From Gracilibacillus kekensis (GTDB taxonomy: Bacteria; Bacillota; Bacilli; Bacillales; Amphibacillaceae), in contig NZ_FRCZ01000001.1 in assembly GCF_900143085.1 (NCBI RefSeq), positions 868,001 through 932,000 on the forward strand: a stretch of 64,000 bases of DNA, in the 5' to 3' direction. The notes below the pieces were generated by a model. It was not told where the DNA came from. It saw only the letters and a list, made by a program, of their open reading frames with translations, and ran no database searches. Made by a program: the position numbers and the translations under genes. Of the stretch, positions 54,215-62,720 are shown one piece after another (positions within the stretch are counted from its first letter, which is position 1; each line of letters begins with the position of its first letter).

Positions 54215-56518
54215 ATGAAAAAATTCTCAACCAAACATTATTTTCAATTGATTGCTTTTTTAATTATATTAAGTACGGTTCCTGTAATAATTACAGGCGG
54301 TCTATCGTATTGGCAGTCATCAAAAGCTATTGTTGACTATTCAAATGATGAAAAAAAACAAAATATTTATCAAATTCAAACAAATGTGGAACAAGTGCTC
54401 CGTTATATTGATTTATCTACTACTTATTTCATACGTTCTGCACAAACGAGAGAATTCATTAATCAAGATATGAATGCCAGTTCCTTCAGTGAATTTCACA
54501 AACTTCGGAAGGACTTAATTCACTTACAAACCATTGAGACTGGTATTGAGGATATCGTTTTAGTCAGCTTTGAAAATAGGTGGCTGATTAATAACAATGG
54601 GCTCGTAAATCTAGATAGAGATACCTATGAACAAATAAACACGAATTACTTGAGTTTATCAGAGAAATCCGTGTGGCTGATGGAGGAAGCAGATCATATT
54701 CATTTACCTAATGCAACTAAGAAGAGTTGTTCTCACTATATTAACTTAGTAAAAAAGCTTCCGATTTTATCCTCTAAGCCTGAAGGATTAATTTCTGTCA
54801 TTATCCCTATTTGTGAGTTAAATGAAATTATGGCTCAAAGTAATGATAGTGAATCATTTATTATCCTTGACGAGAACAATCAAACGATCGCTCACAGTAA
54901 CACGGAATATATGGGAGATGATGGTTATATACCTAATGCATTATTTAATGAGATTGACCGCGAGGAACTAGAAGGTCAATTTGAATATCAAATTAATGGT
55001 ACGGATTTTAAAATTTCCTATCAAACCTCTAATTATAATAATTGGACCTATATATCTTTAGTGAAATTAAGTGATTTACATATGCGATCCAGTTCTATTG
55101 GCTGGTTAACGTTAACGATTGTTTCTATTCTATTAATTATTTCATTATGTATCGCATTCATTGGCAGTAAAGTATTATATCGACCAGTTAAAAAGCTCAA
55201 AGATGTTATCTATTCTACTGGCGAAAAACATGACATTTCTTCTGAGACAACTAATGAATTTGATTTGATTGAAACACATATCGAAAAACTCTTAGATCAA
55301 AATCATTTATTGGAAAGACGTGTTCAAAGTCAAGTTACCCAATTAAAACAATTATTTATGATCCGATTGCTTCAAGGGAAAGTAACTAAGAGCGAATTAC
55401 CACATAAGTTAAAGTCATTTCATTATAGCCAGACATGGACATGGATTACAGTATTTTCTTTAAAGATCGATGAAATTGATCAGGAACGATTTAATAGCAA
55501 TGATCAGGATCTTATTTTATTTGCCATTAATAACTTAATAGAAGATTTAATTCCAACCAGTGAAAGATTCACACCAGTAGTGATCAATGACACACAGTCC
55601 ACTATAATTATTACAGAGTGTGATAATGAAGCAGATTATACACATACCATTAATCAAAAGGTGAAACTTATACAATCAAAAGTAAAAGAATTATTTCATT
55701 TATCAGTTAGTATTGGTATCAGTACACGCTTTAGTGATTTAGAAGCTACCAACAGCGGATTCAGAGAAAGCAAGGAAGCGTTAAAATACCGTTTAAAGAT
55801 GGGTGAGTCGTCGATTATTTTCTATGAAAATTTAAACCGGCGTTATTCCAGCGTTGCTCCGTACCCTTCTGCTATTAAAAACAAAATATTTGATGCGATT
55901 AAATTAAGTGATAAGGACCAAGCCTTAACAGAACTTACTAAGTTTTTCGATTACCTGGATCGTCACGATATCCATCATCAACAGTTGGAAATTATTTTAT
56001 CGAGGTTTTTGTATGAGTTATATGAATTAAAGGAATTGTTAGGAGCATCTGTGGAGGGTTTCCAGTCTACGGATATGATTACTTATTATCAAAACTTTAG
56101 GTCTATTGAAGCAATCCATGACTGGGTTATTAACCAGATCATTCTTCCGCTTATTGATAATGTAGATGCAAGAGATGATTCTAAGAATAAGAAAATCTCT
56201 GACAGGATGATACGAATCATTCATAGCAATTATGATAAAGATATTTCTTTAGATTTAATTGCTGCAGAATTACATTATAACCCTAACTATCTTAGTAGTA
56301 TTTTTCAGAAAGAGACAGGATATTCTTTTAGTGATTATTTGTTACGTTATCGTTTAAACAAGGCAAAAGAATGGTTAACCACGACAAATATGTCCGTAAA
56401 AGAAATAGCTGAAAAACTAAAGTATAATAACTCACAAAATTTTATTCGATCCTTTAGAAAAATGGAAGGCATAACACCTGGAAAATACAGAAGTCAATAT
56501 AAAACCAAAGAAGCGTAA
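54215..56518 (+). CDS. YesS-type membrane-anchored AraC regulator
   Basis: A 767-aa regulator: membrane helix near residues 10-32, extracellular sensor (about 33-290), second helix near 295-320, a cytoplasmic linker region (about 350-640), and C-terminal AraC/HTH_18 domain (about 660-762) with LDLIAAELHYNPNYLSSIFQKE and VKEIAEKLKYNNSQNFIRSFRK. It senses an outside ligand without a separate kinase. In Bacillus YesS-type proteins regulate rhamnogalacturonan genes, fitting its place beside this locus. Confidence 0.9.
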   Translation: MKKFSTKHYFQLIAFLIILSTVPVIITGGLSYWQSSKAIVDYSNDEKKQNIYQIQTNVEQVLRYIDLSTTYFIRSAQTREFINQDMNASSFSEFHKLRKDLIHLQTIETGIEDIVLVSFENRWLINNNGLVNLDRDTYEQINTNYLSLSEKSVWLMEEADHIHLPNATKKSCSHYINLVKKLPILSSKPEGLISVIIPICELNEIMAQSNDSESFIILDENNQTIAHSNTEYMGDDGYIPNALFNEIDREELEGQFEYQINGTDFKISYQTSNYNNWTYISLVKLSDLHMRSSSIGWLTLTIVSILLIISLCIAFIGSKVLYRPVKKLKDVIYSTGEKHDISSETTNEFDLIETHIEKLLDQNHLLERRVQSQVTQLKQLFMIRLLQGKVTKSELPHKLKSFHYSQTWTWITVFSLKIDEIDQERFNSNDQDLILFAINNLIEDLIPTSERFTPVVINDTQSTIIITECDNEADYTHTINQKVKLIQSKVKELFHLSVSIGISTRFSDLEATNSGFRESKEALKYRLKMGESSIIFYENLNRRYSSVAPYPSAIKNKIFDAIKLSDKDQALTELTKFFDYLDRHDIHHQQLEIILSRFLYELYELKELLGASVEGFQSTDMITYYQNFRSIEAIHDWVINQIILPLIDNVDARDDSKNKKISDRMIRIIHSNYDKDISLDLIAAELHYNPNYLSSIFQKETGYSFSDYLLRYRLNKAKEWLTTTNMSVKEIAEKLKYNNSQNFIRSFRKMEGITPGKYRSQYKTKEA

Positions 56519-56590
56519 AAAATTTACAAAGAGGTTAAAAAATACTATTTGTCTAAATTAAAAACATTCACGATAAAATATATATTGTTT

Positions 56591-57093
56591 CGCATTATAA
56601 GGAAACTACGCACTAAATGGGGTGGTAATTTTGAGATGAAATTTGTGCTTAAAATCGCTTCGGCTTGCCCACTTCCCTTTCCATGGGCTTTTTCCTTCAG
56701 CTAACTTTTTCATGCAAAAAACGCATGAAAAAGTGGATCTTCAGAAAAAAGGATCCCATAGGAGTTGAAGTGGGCGCCTACGCTTAATGAAATTCTACAA
56801 CTTTTGTAAATGCTAATATTTTTGGTTCTTTCTACAAATAATTACCACAAAAGATGGTGATAAAAGCAAAAATGCATCCTCTTGCTTTAGCTGAAGGGCA
56901 TAGAAAAGCGAAGGCGTCCGTTTTCACTCCTGCGGGATGTTTTTACCCTAAGATCCACTTTTAAGCGAATTTTGCTTAAAAAGTTAGCTTAGGGTAAAAA
57001 CCCGCGGAAAGGAAAACGGGCAAGTCGTAGCGGTTGCAAAGCACATATAAAATCTCATAATTACCACTTCTGCTATGTCACAGTATCTTCCTA
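56591..57093. repeat. Long inverted-arm element, copy 4
   Basis: Outer ends CATTATAAGGAAACTACGC and CACAGTATCTTCCTAATACG are inverted; GTGCTTAAAATCGCTTCGGC pairs with the right end GTCGTAGCGGTTGCAAAGCAC. Left-arm apical stem ACTTTTTCATGC (56704-56715) / GCATGAAAAAGT (56723-56734) is perfect; right-arm stem ACTTTTAAGC / GCTTAAAAAGT. It fills most of the gene-free 56519-57181. Confidence 0.82.
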
Positions 57094-57181
57094 ATACGCA
57101 TGAAAATTCATACGATATCGACGTTTACTCTAATAATCGTTTGGATTTTTATAGTTATAAAGTATTTCTTTGCAGGTCCTT

Positions 57182-57955
57182 TTATTCTCCAATTAAGACG
57201 CGTAACACATTAGGGTGATCTGGGAAGGTTTTAGTTCCTGCTCCATACCCAATATGCTTCACCTGCATACTTGGCATTTCGCTAAATTCAGAAACTAATG
57301 TTTTAATAATTGCTGCTCCTGTTGGTGTTGTCAGCTCTCCGGTTATCGTACTTTTTTTAAGTGGTACATCTTTCAGCACTTCTAAAGTAGCTGGTGCCGG
57401 TACTGGATAGATACCATGATCGATATGAATATGACCTGATCCTACAGGAATTGGGGAAGCAATAATTTGATCTACTTTTAGGTGATCAACTAAAACCGCT
57501 ACTCCTACGATATCAATAATAGAGTCTATAGCACCTACTTCATGAAAATGAACATCTTTTAAATCCATTCCATGAATTTTTGCTTCTGCCTCACCTATTT
57601 TTTTGAACATATCCAGGGAAATATTCTTTACGACCTCATTCAATTCACTCTCTTTAATCATTTTTACTATATCCTTATAGGTACGGTGATGGTGATTGTT
57701 ATGTTGATGATCATGCGTATGACTATGGCTATGGTCATGATGATGTGAATCCTCAGTGAAGATCACATCAAATTTATTACTATTAATCCCATTTTTTATT
57801 ACTGTATCTAGTTTTAGCTTATACTCTTGAGAAAGATTTAATTTTGACAATTGTGATTCAAACCATTCAAATGAGATTCCTGTATCCAGTAATGCTGCTA
57901 TGGTCATATCTCCACTGATACCCGAAAAACAATCGAGGTACAATATTTTAGTCAT
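57182..57955 (-). CDS. larC: LarC N-terminal domain as a separate protein (LarC1-like)
   Basis: A 257-aa protein corresponding to the N-terminal part of LarC, the nickel-insertion protein for the nickel-pincer cofactor. N-terminal ILYLDCFSGISGDMTIAALLD, VHFHEVGAIDSIIDIVG near 120, PVGSGHIHIDHGIYPVPAPATLEVL and TGELTTPTGAAII. Residues 71-90 contain 12 His, a likely metal store. GGAGG lies eight bases before the ATG at 57955. It ends normally; the C-terminal half is at 37739. Confidence 0.88.
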   Translation of the reverse strand: MTKILYLDCFSGISGDMTIAALLDTGISFEWFESQLSKLNLSQEYKLKLDTVIKNGINSNKFDVIFTEDSHHHDHSHSHTHDHQHNNHHHRTYKDIVKMIKESELNEVVKNISLDMFKKIGEAEAKIHGMDLKDVHFHEVGAIDSIIDIVGVAVLVDHLKVDQIIASPIPVGSGHIHIDHGIYPVPAPATLEVLKDVPLKKSTITGELTTPTGAAIIKTLVSEFSEMPSMQVKHIGYGAGTKTFPDHPNVLRVLIGE

Positions 57956-58014
57956 TTTCCTTTCCTCCATTATAATATTTATCACGATTTTTCGTTCGTA
58001 CTATCCCACTTAAT

Positions 58015-58090
58015 GTTTCGAGATCTAACAATGAAGTTATGTGAGAAATTTACGGACGTTAACTTCCTGATAAGTTTTGTTTTACTCTGT
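58015..58090. repeat. Partial copy of the 5219 intergenic element
   Basis: On the minus strand, CTTATCAGGAAGTTAACGTCCGTAAATTTCTCACATAACTTC resembles 5268-5310, including the exact shared stretch CTTATCAGGAAGTTA. It lies between the larC N-terminal gene and a terminator. Confidence 0.5.
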
Positions 58091-58129
58091 TTTATTTTAT
58101 ATGATTCACTATTCATCAGGCAAACAAAA

Positions 58130-58157
58130 GAAGGACTATCTATCAAGATAGCCCTTC
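58130..58157 (-). terminator. Terminator after the fourth binding-protein gene
   Basis: GAAGGACTATCT pairs with AGATAGCCCTTC (one G-U pair) around a 4-nt loop, 12 bases past the stop at 58170. Confidence 0.85.
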
Positions 58158-58169
58158 CATAATAATTTA

Positions 58170-59507
58170 TTATTCTGTTACTTGAGATTCAACTGCTTCC
58201 TGTGCAGCATCCAATGCTTCTTGTGGTGTTTGTGAACCATCACGTAGAACGTTATTCAACGTATTTGTGTTAATTTCAGTTGCAACATCTGGCGTATATT
58301 GTGAAACATTGATCGCATTAATTTCATCTTGTACTTCTGTCAATGTATCAAAGATATCATCACCAAAATATTGGAAGTATTTATTGTCTTCTAGTACTTC
58401 CGGATGATCCCAAACATCATGACGTACTGGGTCAAACCCTAATACTGTCCAAATCTTAATGTTGGATTCTTGAGAAAGCTTCGCATAAGCTAAAAACTCT
58501 TTTGCTAATTCTTTATTTTCTGCTTGGTTTGTTACAACAGTACCAGTACCACCCATACCTGCGGAACGGTTTCCACCTTCTTCAAATGCTGGTAAAGGAC
58601 GTACTACCATTTTACCTTCTAAGTCTGGCATACTATCAGTGAATCTACCCATATACCAGATCGGCATTGCAACTGCTGCCGCTCCACCATCACCCATATA
58701 TGAATAATATTCTTCTGCATGTGGTTCATTACCTGGCGCTACCTCAGCAATACCTGATTCTTGCATGTCTTTTAGTAACTGTAATGCCTCCACGTTTTCT
58801 TCTCTATTAATGGTAATGTTGTCATTTTCATCAATGAAGTCTGATCCTTGTTGTGAAACTAATTGGAAGTATGGTAGATAATCACCTGGGAATGTGTTAT
58901 ACATAACGGCATCTGTATTTGCAATTACTTCTTCACCAGCTGCCTTGAAATCATCCCAAGTTTTGATGGAATCTATATCCACACCAGCTTCATCCATAAT
59001 TTCTGTATTATAGTACATTACAGATGCCCCTACGTGAGTTGGCATTCCATAGTAATTTCCATCTTTTGCATAAATGTCAAAACGAGATTCAACAAAGTTA
59101 TCTAGTTCTGGTTCCACATATTCGTTCATCGGTTCTAACTGTGGTTCACCTTCCATGTAGTTAGGGAAACGCGCAATTTCAATATCTGCAATGTCTGGAG
59201 CACCATCACCAGATTGTAATGCTAATAATAAGTTATTATGCATTTGATCAAATGGATATGTCTCAGCTGTTAAATGAATGGGACGATCTGAATTTTCCTC
59301 GTTCCATCTTTCTGCTGCATCAATGTAAAAATCCACGTGTTGTGCTGCAAATGTCCATAAACTAATTTTGGTAGCTCCTTCTAGATCTTCCCCAACAGTT
59401 GAAACTTCATCTGCCTCAGTACTAGATTCGTCATCTCCACCGCCGCAAGCAATTAAGAACATTGCAACTAGACCGAAAATTAAAGCTAATAAACTTTTTC
59501 TCTTCAT
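58170..59507 (-). CDS. Sugar ABC transporter solute-binding lipoprotein
   Basis: Family 1 binding protein, 445 aa: lipobox LIAC with Cys at residue 21, short acidic linker, then TKISLWTFAAQHVDFYIDAAERWNEEN. An AGGGGG site precedes the ATG. Last gene of the operon permease-permease-YesL-binding protein; the 266-nt gap before it carries a cre-like box, so it probably also has its own promoter. The nearby GH51 enzyme makes arabino-oligosaccharides a plausible ligand, unproven. Confidence 0.89.
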   Translation of the reverse strand: MKRKSLLALIFGLVAMFLIACGGGDDESSTEADEVSTVGEDLEGATKISLWTFAAQHVDFYIDAAERWNEENSDRPIHLTAETYPFDQMHNNLLLALQSGDGAPDIADIEIARFPNYMEGEPQLEPMNEYVEPELDNFVESRFDIYAKDGNYYGMPTHVGASVMYYNTEIMDEAGVDIDSIKTWDDFKAAGEEVIANTDAVMYNTFPGDYLPYFQLVSQQGSDFIDENDNITINREENVEALQLLKDMQESGIAEVAPGNEPHAEEYYSYMGDGGAAAVAMPIWYMGRFTDSMPDLEGKMVVRPLPAFEEGGNRSAGMGGTGTVVTNQAENKELAKEFLAYAKLSQESNIKIWTVLGFDPVRHDVWDHPEVLEDNKYFQYFGDDIFDTLTEVQDEINAINVSQYTPDVATEINTNTLNNVLRDGSQTPQEALDAAQEAVESQVTE

Positions 59508-59541
59508 TTTTTTACCCCCTAAAAAAATAATTTATAAAATC

Positions 59542-59555
59542 AGTAACCGCTTTCA
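59542..59555. promoter_or_regulatory. cre-like box upstream of the fourth binding protein
   Basis: AGTAACCGCTTTCA (read on the minus strand TGAAAGCGGTTACT) matches the cre consensus except at one end base. It lies 35 nt upstream of the start codon. Confidence 0.6.
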
Positions 59556-59773
59556 ACAATTGAAAAATAATAAACGAAGTCATCTGTTTTGTAACCTGTT
59601 CGTACAAGATTAAGTTTAAACAAATGGTCGCTTCGTTATCATTCACATCGTTGTTAACTATAAGATACCATTACGTCTGTTATTTGTCAATAAGTTTTTG
59701 AAGTTATACTAATGAATACATTGATTAATTCTATGATTAATCACACACTTCGACAAATTAGTACGTACATGAT

Positions 59774-60391
59774 TTATTCAGCTGCATCAATTTTTTTGAA
59801 AACTTTCACTGAAAAATAAGCCACAGATATCGTAATTAAGCTGATCGTACAAAAAATCAACATGCTTGGAAATTCTAATGAGATGTACAATATAAAAAAT
59901 ATAATCAAACCTTGCATAATAGTTATCGGCAACTTAGTTATACCAATAATTAAAGCATTCTTGAAATATTGAAATATAGTTGAATCATAATGACTTAACA
60001 ATGGAAAAATCCACAAAACAAGAATTCCATACAGGAATATGACAAAGTAATAAGAAAAAACAGCAATGATTGAGATTTGATCACCTAACTGCAGTAATAT
60101 TTGATAATTCACTATCAATATAATGCCAACTACAGTTATGATAATTCCAATTATATTTGATTTAACAAATTCCTTTTTATACGCTTGTTTAAAAGACTTG
60201 AAAACTGAAACTACTTCTTTTTTTTGCACCCATTTTCTTGCTACTGCAATAGCAGCTGTAGTAGCCGGGAATATCCCACCTACTACAAGTCCTACTAATG
60301 AAAATCCTATCCAGAGAAAATTTAACCATGCTACTTGTAATATTATTCTTAAGAAGCGATCTAACGAACCTACAATTTGCTGTCCAAACAT
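59774..60391 (-). CDS. DUF624 (YesL-family) membrane protein
   Basis: A 205-aa membrane protein (208 aa if GTG 60400 is used) with the family signature LDRFLRIILQVAWLNFLWIGFSLVGLVVGGIFPATTAAIA. The AGGAT site fits the ATG at 60391 better. It lies inside the importer operon, between the MalG-type permease and the binding protein. Third YesL paralogue in the window. Confidence 0.85.
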   Translation of the reverse strand: MFGQQIVGSLDRFLRIILQVAWLNFLWIGFSLVGLVVGGIFPATTAAIAVARKWVQKKEVVSVFKSFKQAYKKEFVKSNIIGIIITVVGIILIVNYQILLQLGDQISIIAVFSYYFVIFLYGILVLWIFPLLSHYDSTIFQYFKNALIIGITKLPITIMQGLIIFFILYISLEFPSMLIFCTISLITISVAYFSVKVFKKIDAAE

Positions 60392-60416
60392 CTTTGTCAC
60401 ATCCTAATTAACACTA

Positions 60417-61256
60417 TTACCCTTTCACTCCACCAGTTGTTAAACCAGCTACAAAGTATCTTTGGAAGAAGATAAATAGGATAATAATTGGTACTATTGT
60501 CATTACCGATCCGGCAATTAATACATCGTAATTGTTCCCATAAGGTGTTAATAGTGTTGCCAAACCAATAGGTAAAGTAAACATATCATTCGAACGTAAT
60601 ACGATTAATGGCCATAAGAAGTTATTCCAGCTTCCAAGCCCTTGTAATATGGCCATTGCACCTAGCGATGGTCCCATTAAAGGTAGCATAATTTTAAAAT
60701 AGATACCATATTCTGTCGCTCCATCTATTCTTGCTGCATCCATCAGCTGGACAGGTAATCCTAAAGCATATTGTCTAAAGAAGAAGACAGCGATAGGTGC
60801 TACAATCATCGGTAAAATGACACCTATATAAGAATCTACTAGCTGTGCTGTAATCATCATTTGGAATAACGGTAGCATTAAAATTTCAAATGGTACCATT
60901 AGTATAAATACTACAAATGTAAAGAATAAGTTTCTTCCTTTAAAGTTATACACTGCTAATGCGTAACCTACCATTGCTGAGAAAAACAAAGATAACACTA
61001 TCGTAACTGCCGAAATAATCAGACTGTTCACATACCAAGTCCAATAGCTTCCTGCCTGTGTAAAGATATAATTATAATTATCAATATTCAGCAAACTCCA
61101 ATCAAACGCTAAACTTATACCTGTACGCATCAATTCCGAAGAAGGTCTCAAAGAGGAAATTAATAACATGATCATTGGAAATAATACGATTAAGCAAACA
61201 AGTACCATTCCAATATTCATAATCCATTTTGCTGTACTGTTGGTTTCTTTTTTCAT
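60417..61256 (-). CDS. Sugar ABC permease, MalG type
   Basis: A 279-aa membrane subunit with six helices, docking loop MDAARIDGATEY near 177 and closing VAGLTTGGVKG. Its ATG overlaps the stop of the MalF-type gene by one base (TAATG). Confidence 0.89.
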   Translation of the reverse strand: MKKETNSTAKWIMNIGMVLVCLIVLFPMIMLLISSLRPSSELMRTGISLAFDWSLLNIDNYNYIFTQAGSYWTWYVNSLIISAVTIVLSLFFSAMVGYALAVYNFKGRNLFFTFVVFILMVPFEILMLPLFQMMITAQLVDSYIGVILPMIVAPIAVFFFRQYALGLPVQLMDAARIDGATEYGIYFKIMLPLMGPSLGAMAILQGLGSWNNFLWPLIVLRSNDMFTLPIGLATLLTPYGNNYDVLIAGSVMTIVPIIILFIFFQRYFVAGLTTGGVKG

Positions 61257-62185
61257 TATTCGTCACCCCGCTTGAATGCACCTGTTAGAACTAACTGAAT
61301 GAAACTGATAACGAAGATAATAAGCATTAGAATTACACCGATAGCGGCACCAAAGCCCATATCATTTCGTTGTATACCTTGTTGATAAATATAACCTACA
61401 ACTGTTAAACCAATGTTTCCAGGTGAACCTGCTTCCCAGAACACAAAGCTCTCTTCAAACATTCGAAAGCCGTTTATGATAGAAATTGTTACCACAAAAA
61501 TAGTTACTGGTTTTAAAAATGGTAATGTTACATACCAAAACTTTTGCAAAATAGATGCTCCGTCAATTTCGGCAGCTTCATATAATTCATCTGGTACGTT
61601 TTGTAAGGCTGCTAAGAAGTAAAGAATGTTTACCCCTAACCAACGCCAAACACAAAGCATAACCATTAGAAACATTCCTGACCATGCATTGTATCTCCAA
61701 TCCACGGAACTCATTCCTAGCCAATTAAGAACCTGATTTGCCGCTGCTGTATCTGTTTCCCCAAACATTAAACGGAAAATCATACCTGCAACAATGGTTG
61801 AAGCTAATGCCGGCATAAATAAAGAAGCACGAAATAGCGTTTTCAATTTTACAAATTTCGAGTCGAGTATTACCGCTAAAATAATTGGTAATATCGTTAA
61901 AATTGATACTGTCAACACTACATAAATCGATGTATTCATCAAGGCTTTATAAAATGTCGGATTGAAAACCCTCTCATAGTTTTGTAACCCAATAAAATTA
62001 ACTTGTCCTGGTAGCACACTTTGAAAGCTCATGATGATACCACGAATTGCCGGATATACTGTTAATATCAAAAATGAAATAATGAATGGTGATACAAAAA
62101 TATAAGGTACAACCTTCTTAGAATTTAGGAACTTCATAATTGGGCTGGGACCTTTTTTTGCATCTACTGTTTGACTTGTTGCCAC
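61256..62185 (-). CDS. Sugar ABC permease, MalF type
   Basis: A 309-aa membrane subunit with six helices and docking loop YEAAEIDGASILQKF near 205. It starts at GTG after AAGGAGGGG. First gene of the fourth importer; a cre-like box lies 29 nt upstream. No ATPase gene is present in the operon. Confidence 0.89.
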   Translation of the reverse strand: MATSQTVDAKKGPSPIMKFLNSKKVVPYIFVSPFIISFLILTVYPAIRGIIMSFQSVLPGQVNFIGLQNYERVFNPTFYKALMNTSIYVVLTVSILTILPIILAVILDSKFVKLKTLFRASLFMPALASTIVAGMIFRLMFGETDTAAANQVLNWLGMSSVDWRYNAWSGMFLMVMLCVWRWLGVNILYFLAALQNVPDELYEAAEIDGASILQKFWYVTLPFLKPVTIFVVTISIINGFRMFEESFVFWEAGSPGNIGLTVVGYIYQQGIQRNDMGFGAAIGVILMLIIFVISFIQLVLTGAFKRGDE

Positions 62186-62213
62186 TGTAACCCCTCCTTA
62201 AAATTAAATAAAC

Positions 62214-62227
62214 TGAATGCGCTTTCA
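62214..62227. promoter_or_regulatory. cre-like box upstream of the fourth importer
   Basis: TGAATGCGCTTTCA matches the cre consensus at all but one position (T instead of A at position 5). The remaining 62228-62666 is AT-rich with no gene, repeat or RNA I can support. Confidence 0.55.
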
Positions 62228-62666
62228 ATAATTATAGACTTCTTAAATTTCACTTAAGACGATATGCAGTTTAGTAACACCGATCATGTAATCGCAACCA
62301 AACGTACGTATAAGTGTTGGTTGTTTCTATTATATATAACTGGATAAGTTTTTTCAATCATTTTCTTAAAAAAATACACTCTTTTCTTAACTTAAATTTA
62401 TAATAAATGGGTTCTTATGGAAATAACAGCATTTCACCATTAACTATACGGTTATGCAATTGTTTTTTTGGTTCCTTGGTAAATAAAAAGGTTAATTATA
62501 TTTCATGCTTGTACCATCGCACGATCAAGATTACACACCAAAACTATTACGTACAACAGGTTCAATATTATAATAACCCGTTTACTCCCCTGATATCTTG
62601 ATCGCTGAATTAACACTTACATCCATTCTATGGTCAATAAGCTTGTTTTAGTTATCTTTTTTCATT

Positions 62667-62700
62667 TAAAAAGCCGATAAGTTTTCTTATCGGCTTTTTA
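62667..62700 (-). terminator. Terminator of the GH51 gene
   Basis: TAAAAAGCCGATAAG pairs perfectly with CTTATCGGCTTTTTA around TTTT, 21 bases past the stop at 62721. Confidence 0.9.
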
Positions 62701-62720
62701 AAATAAGTAGGAATTTCATT

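Noticed and set aside
62407-62601. A 64-aa ORF in the gap upstream of the GH51 gene.
   Set aside because: No ribosome site, no recognisable sequence, and composition like the AT-rich surroundings.
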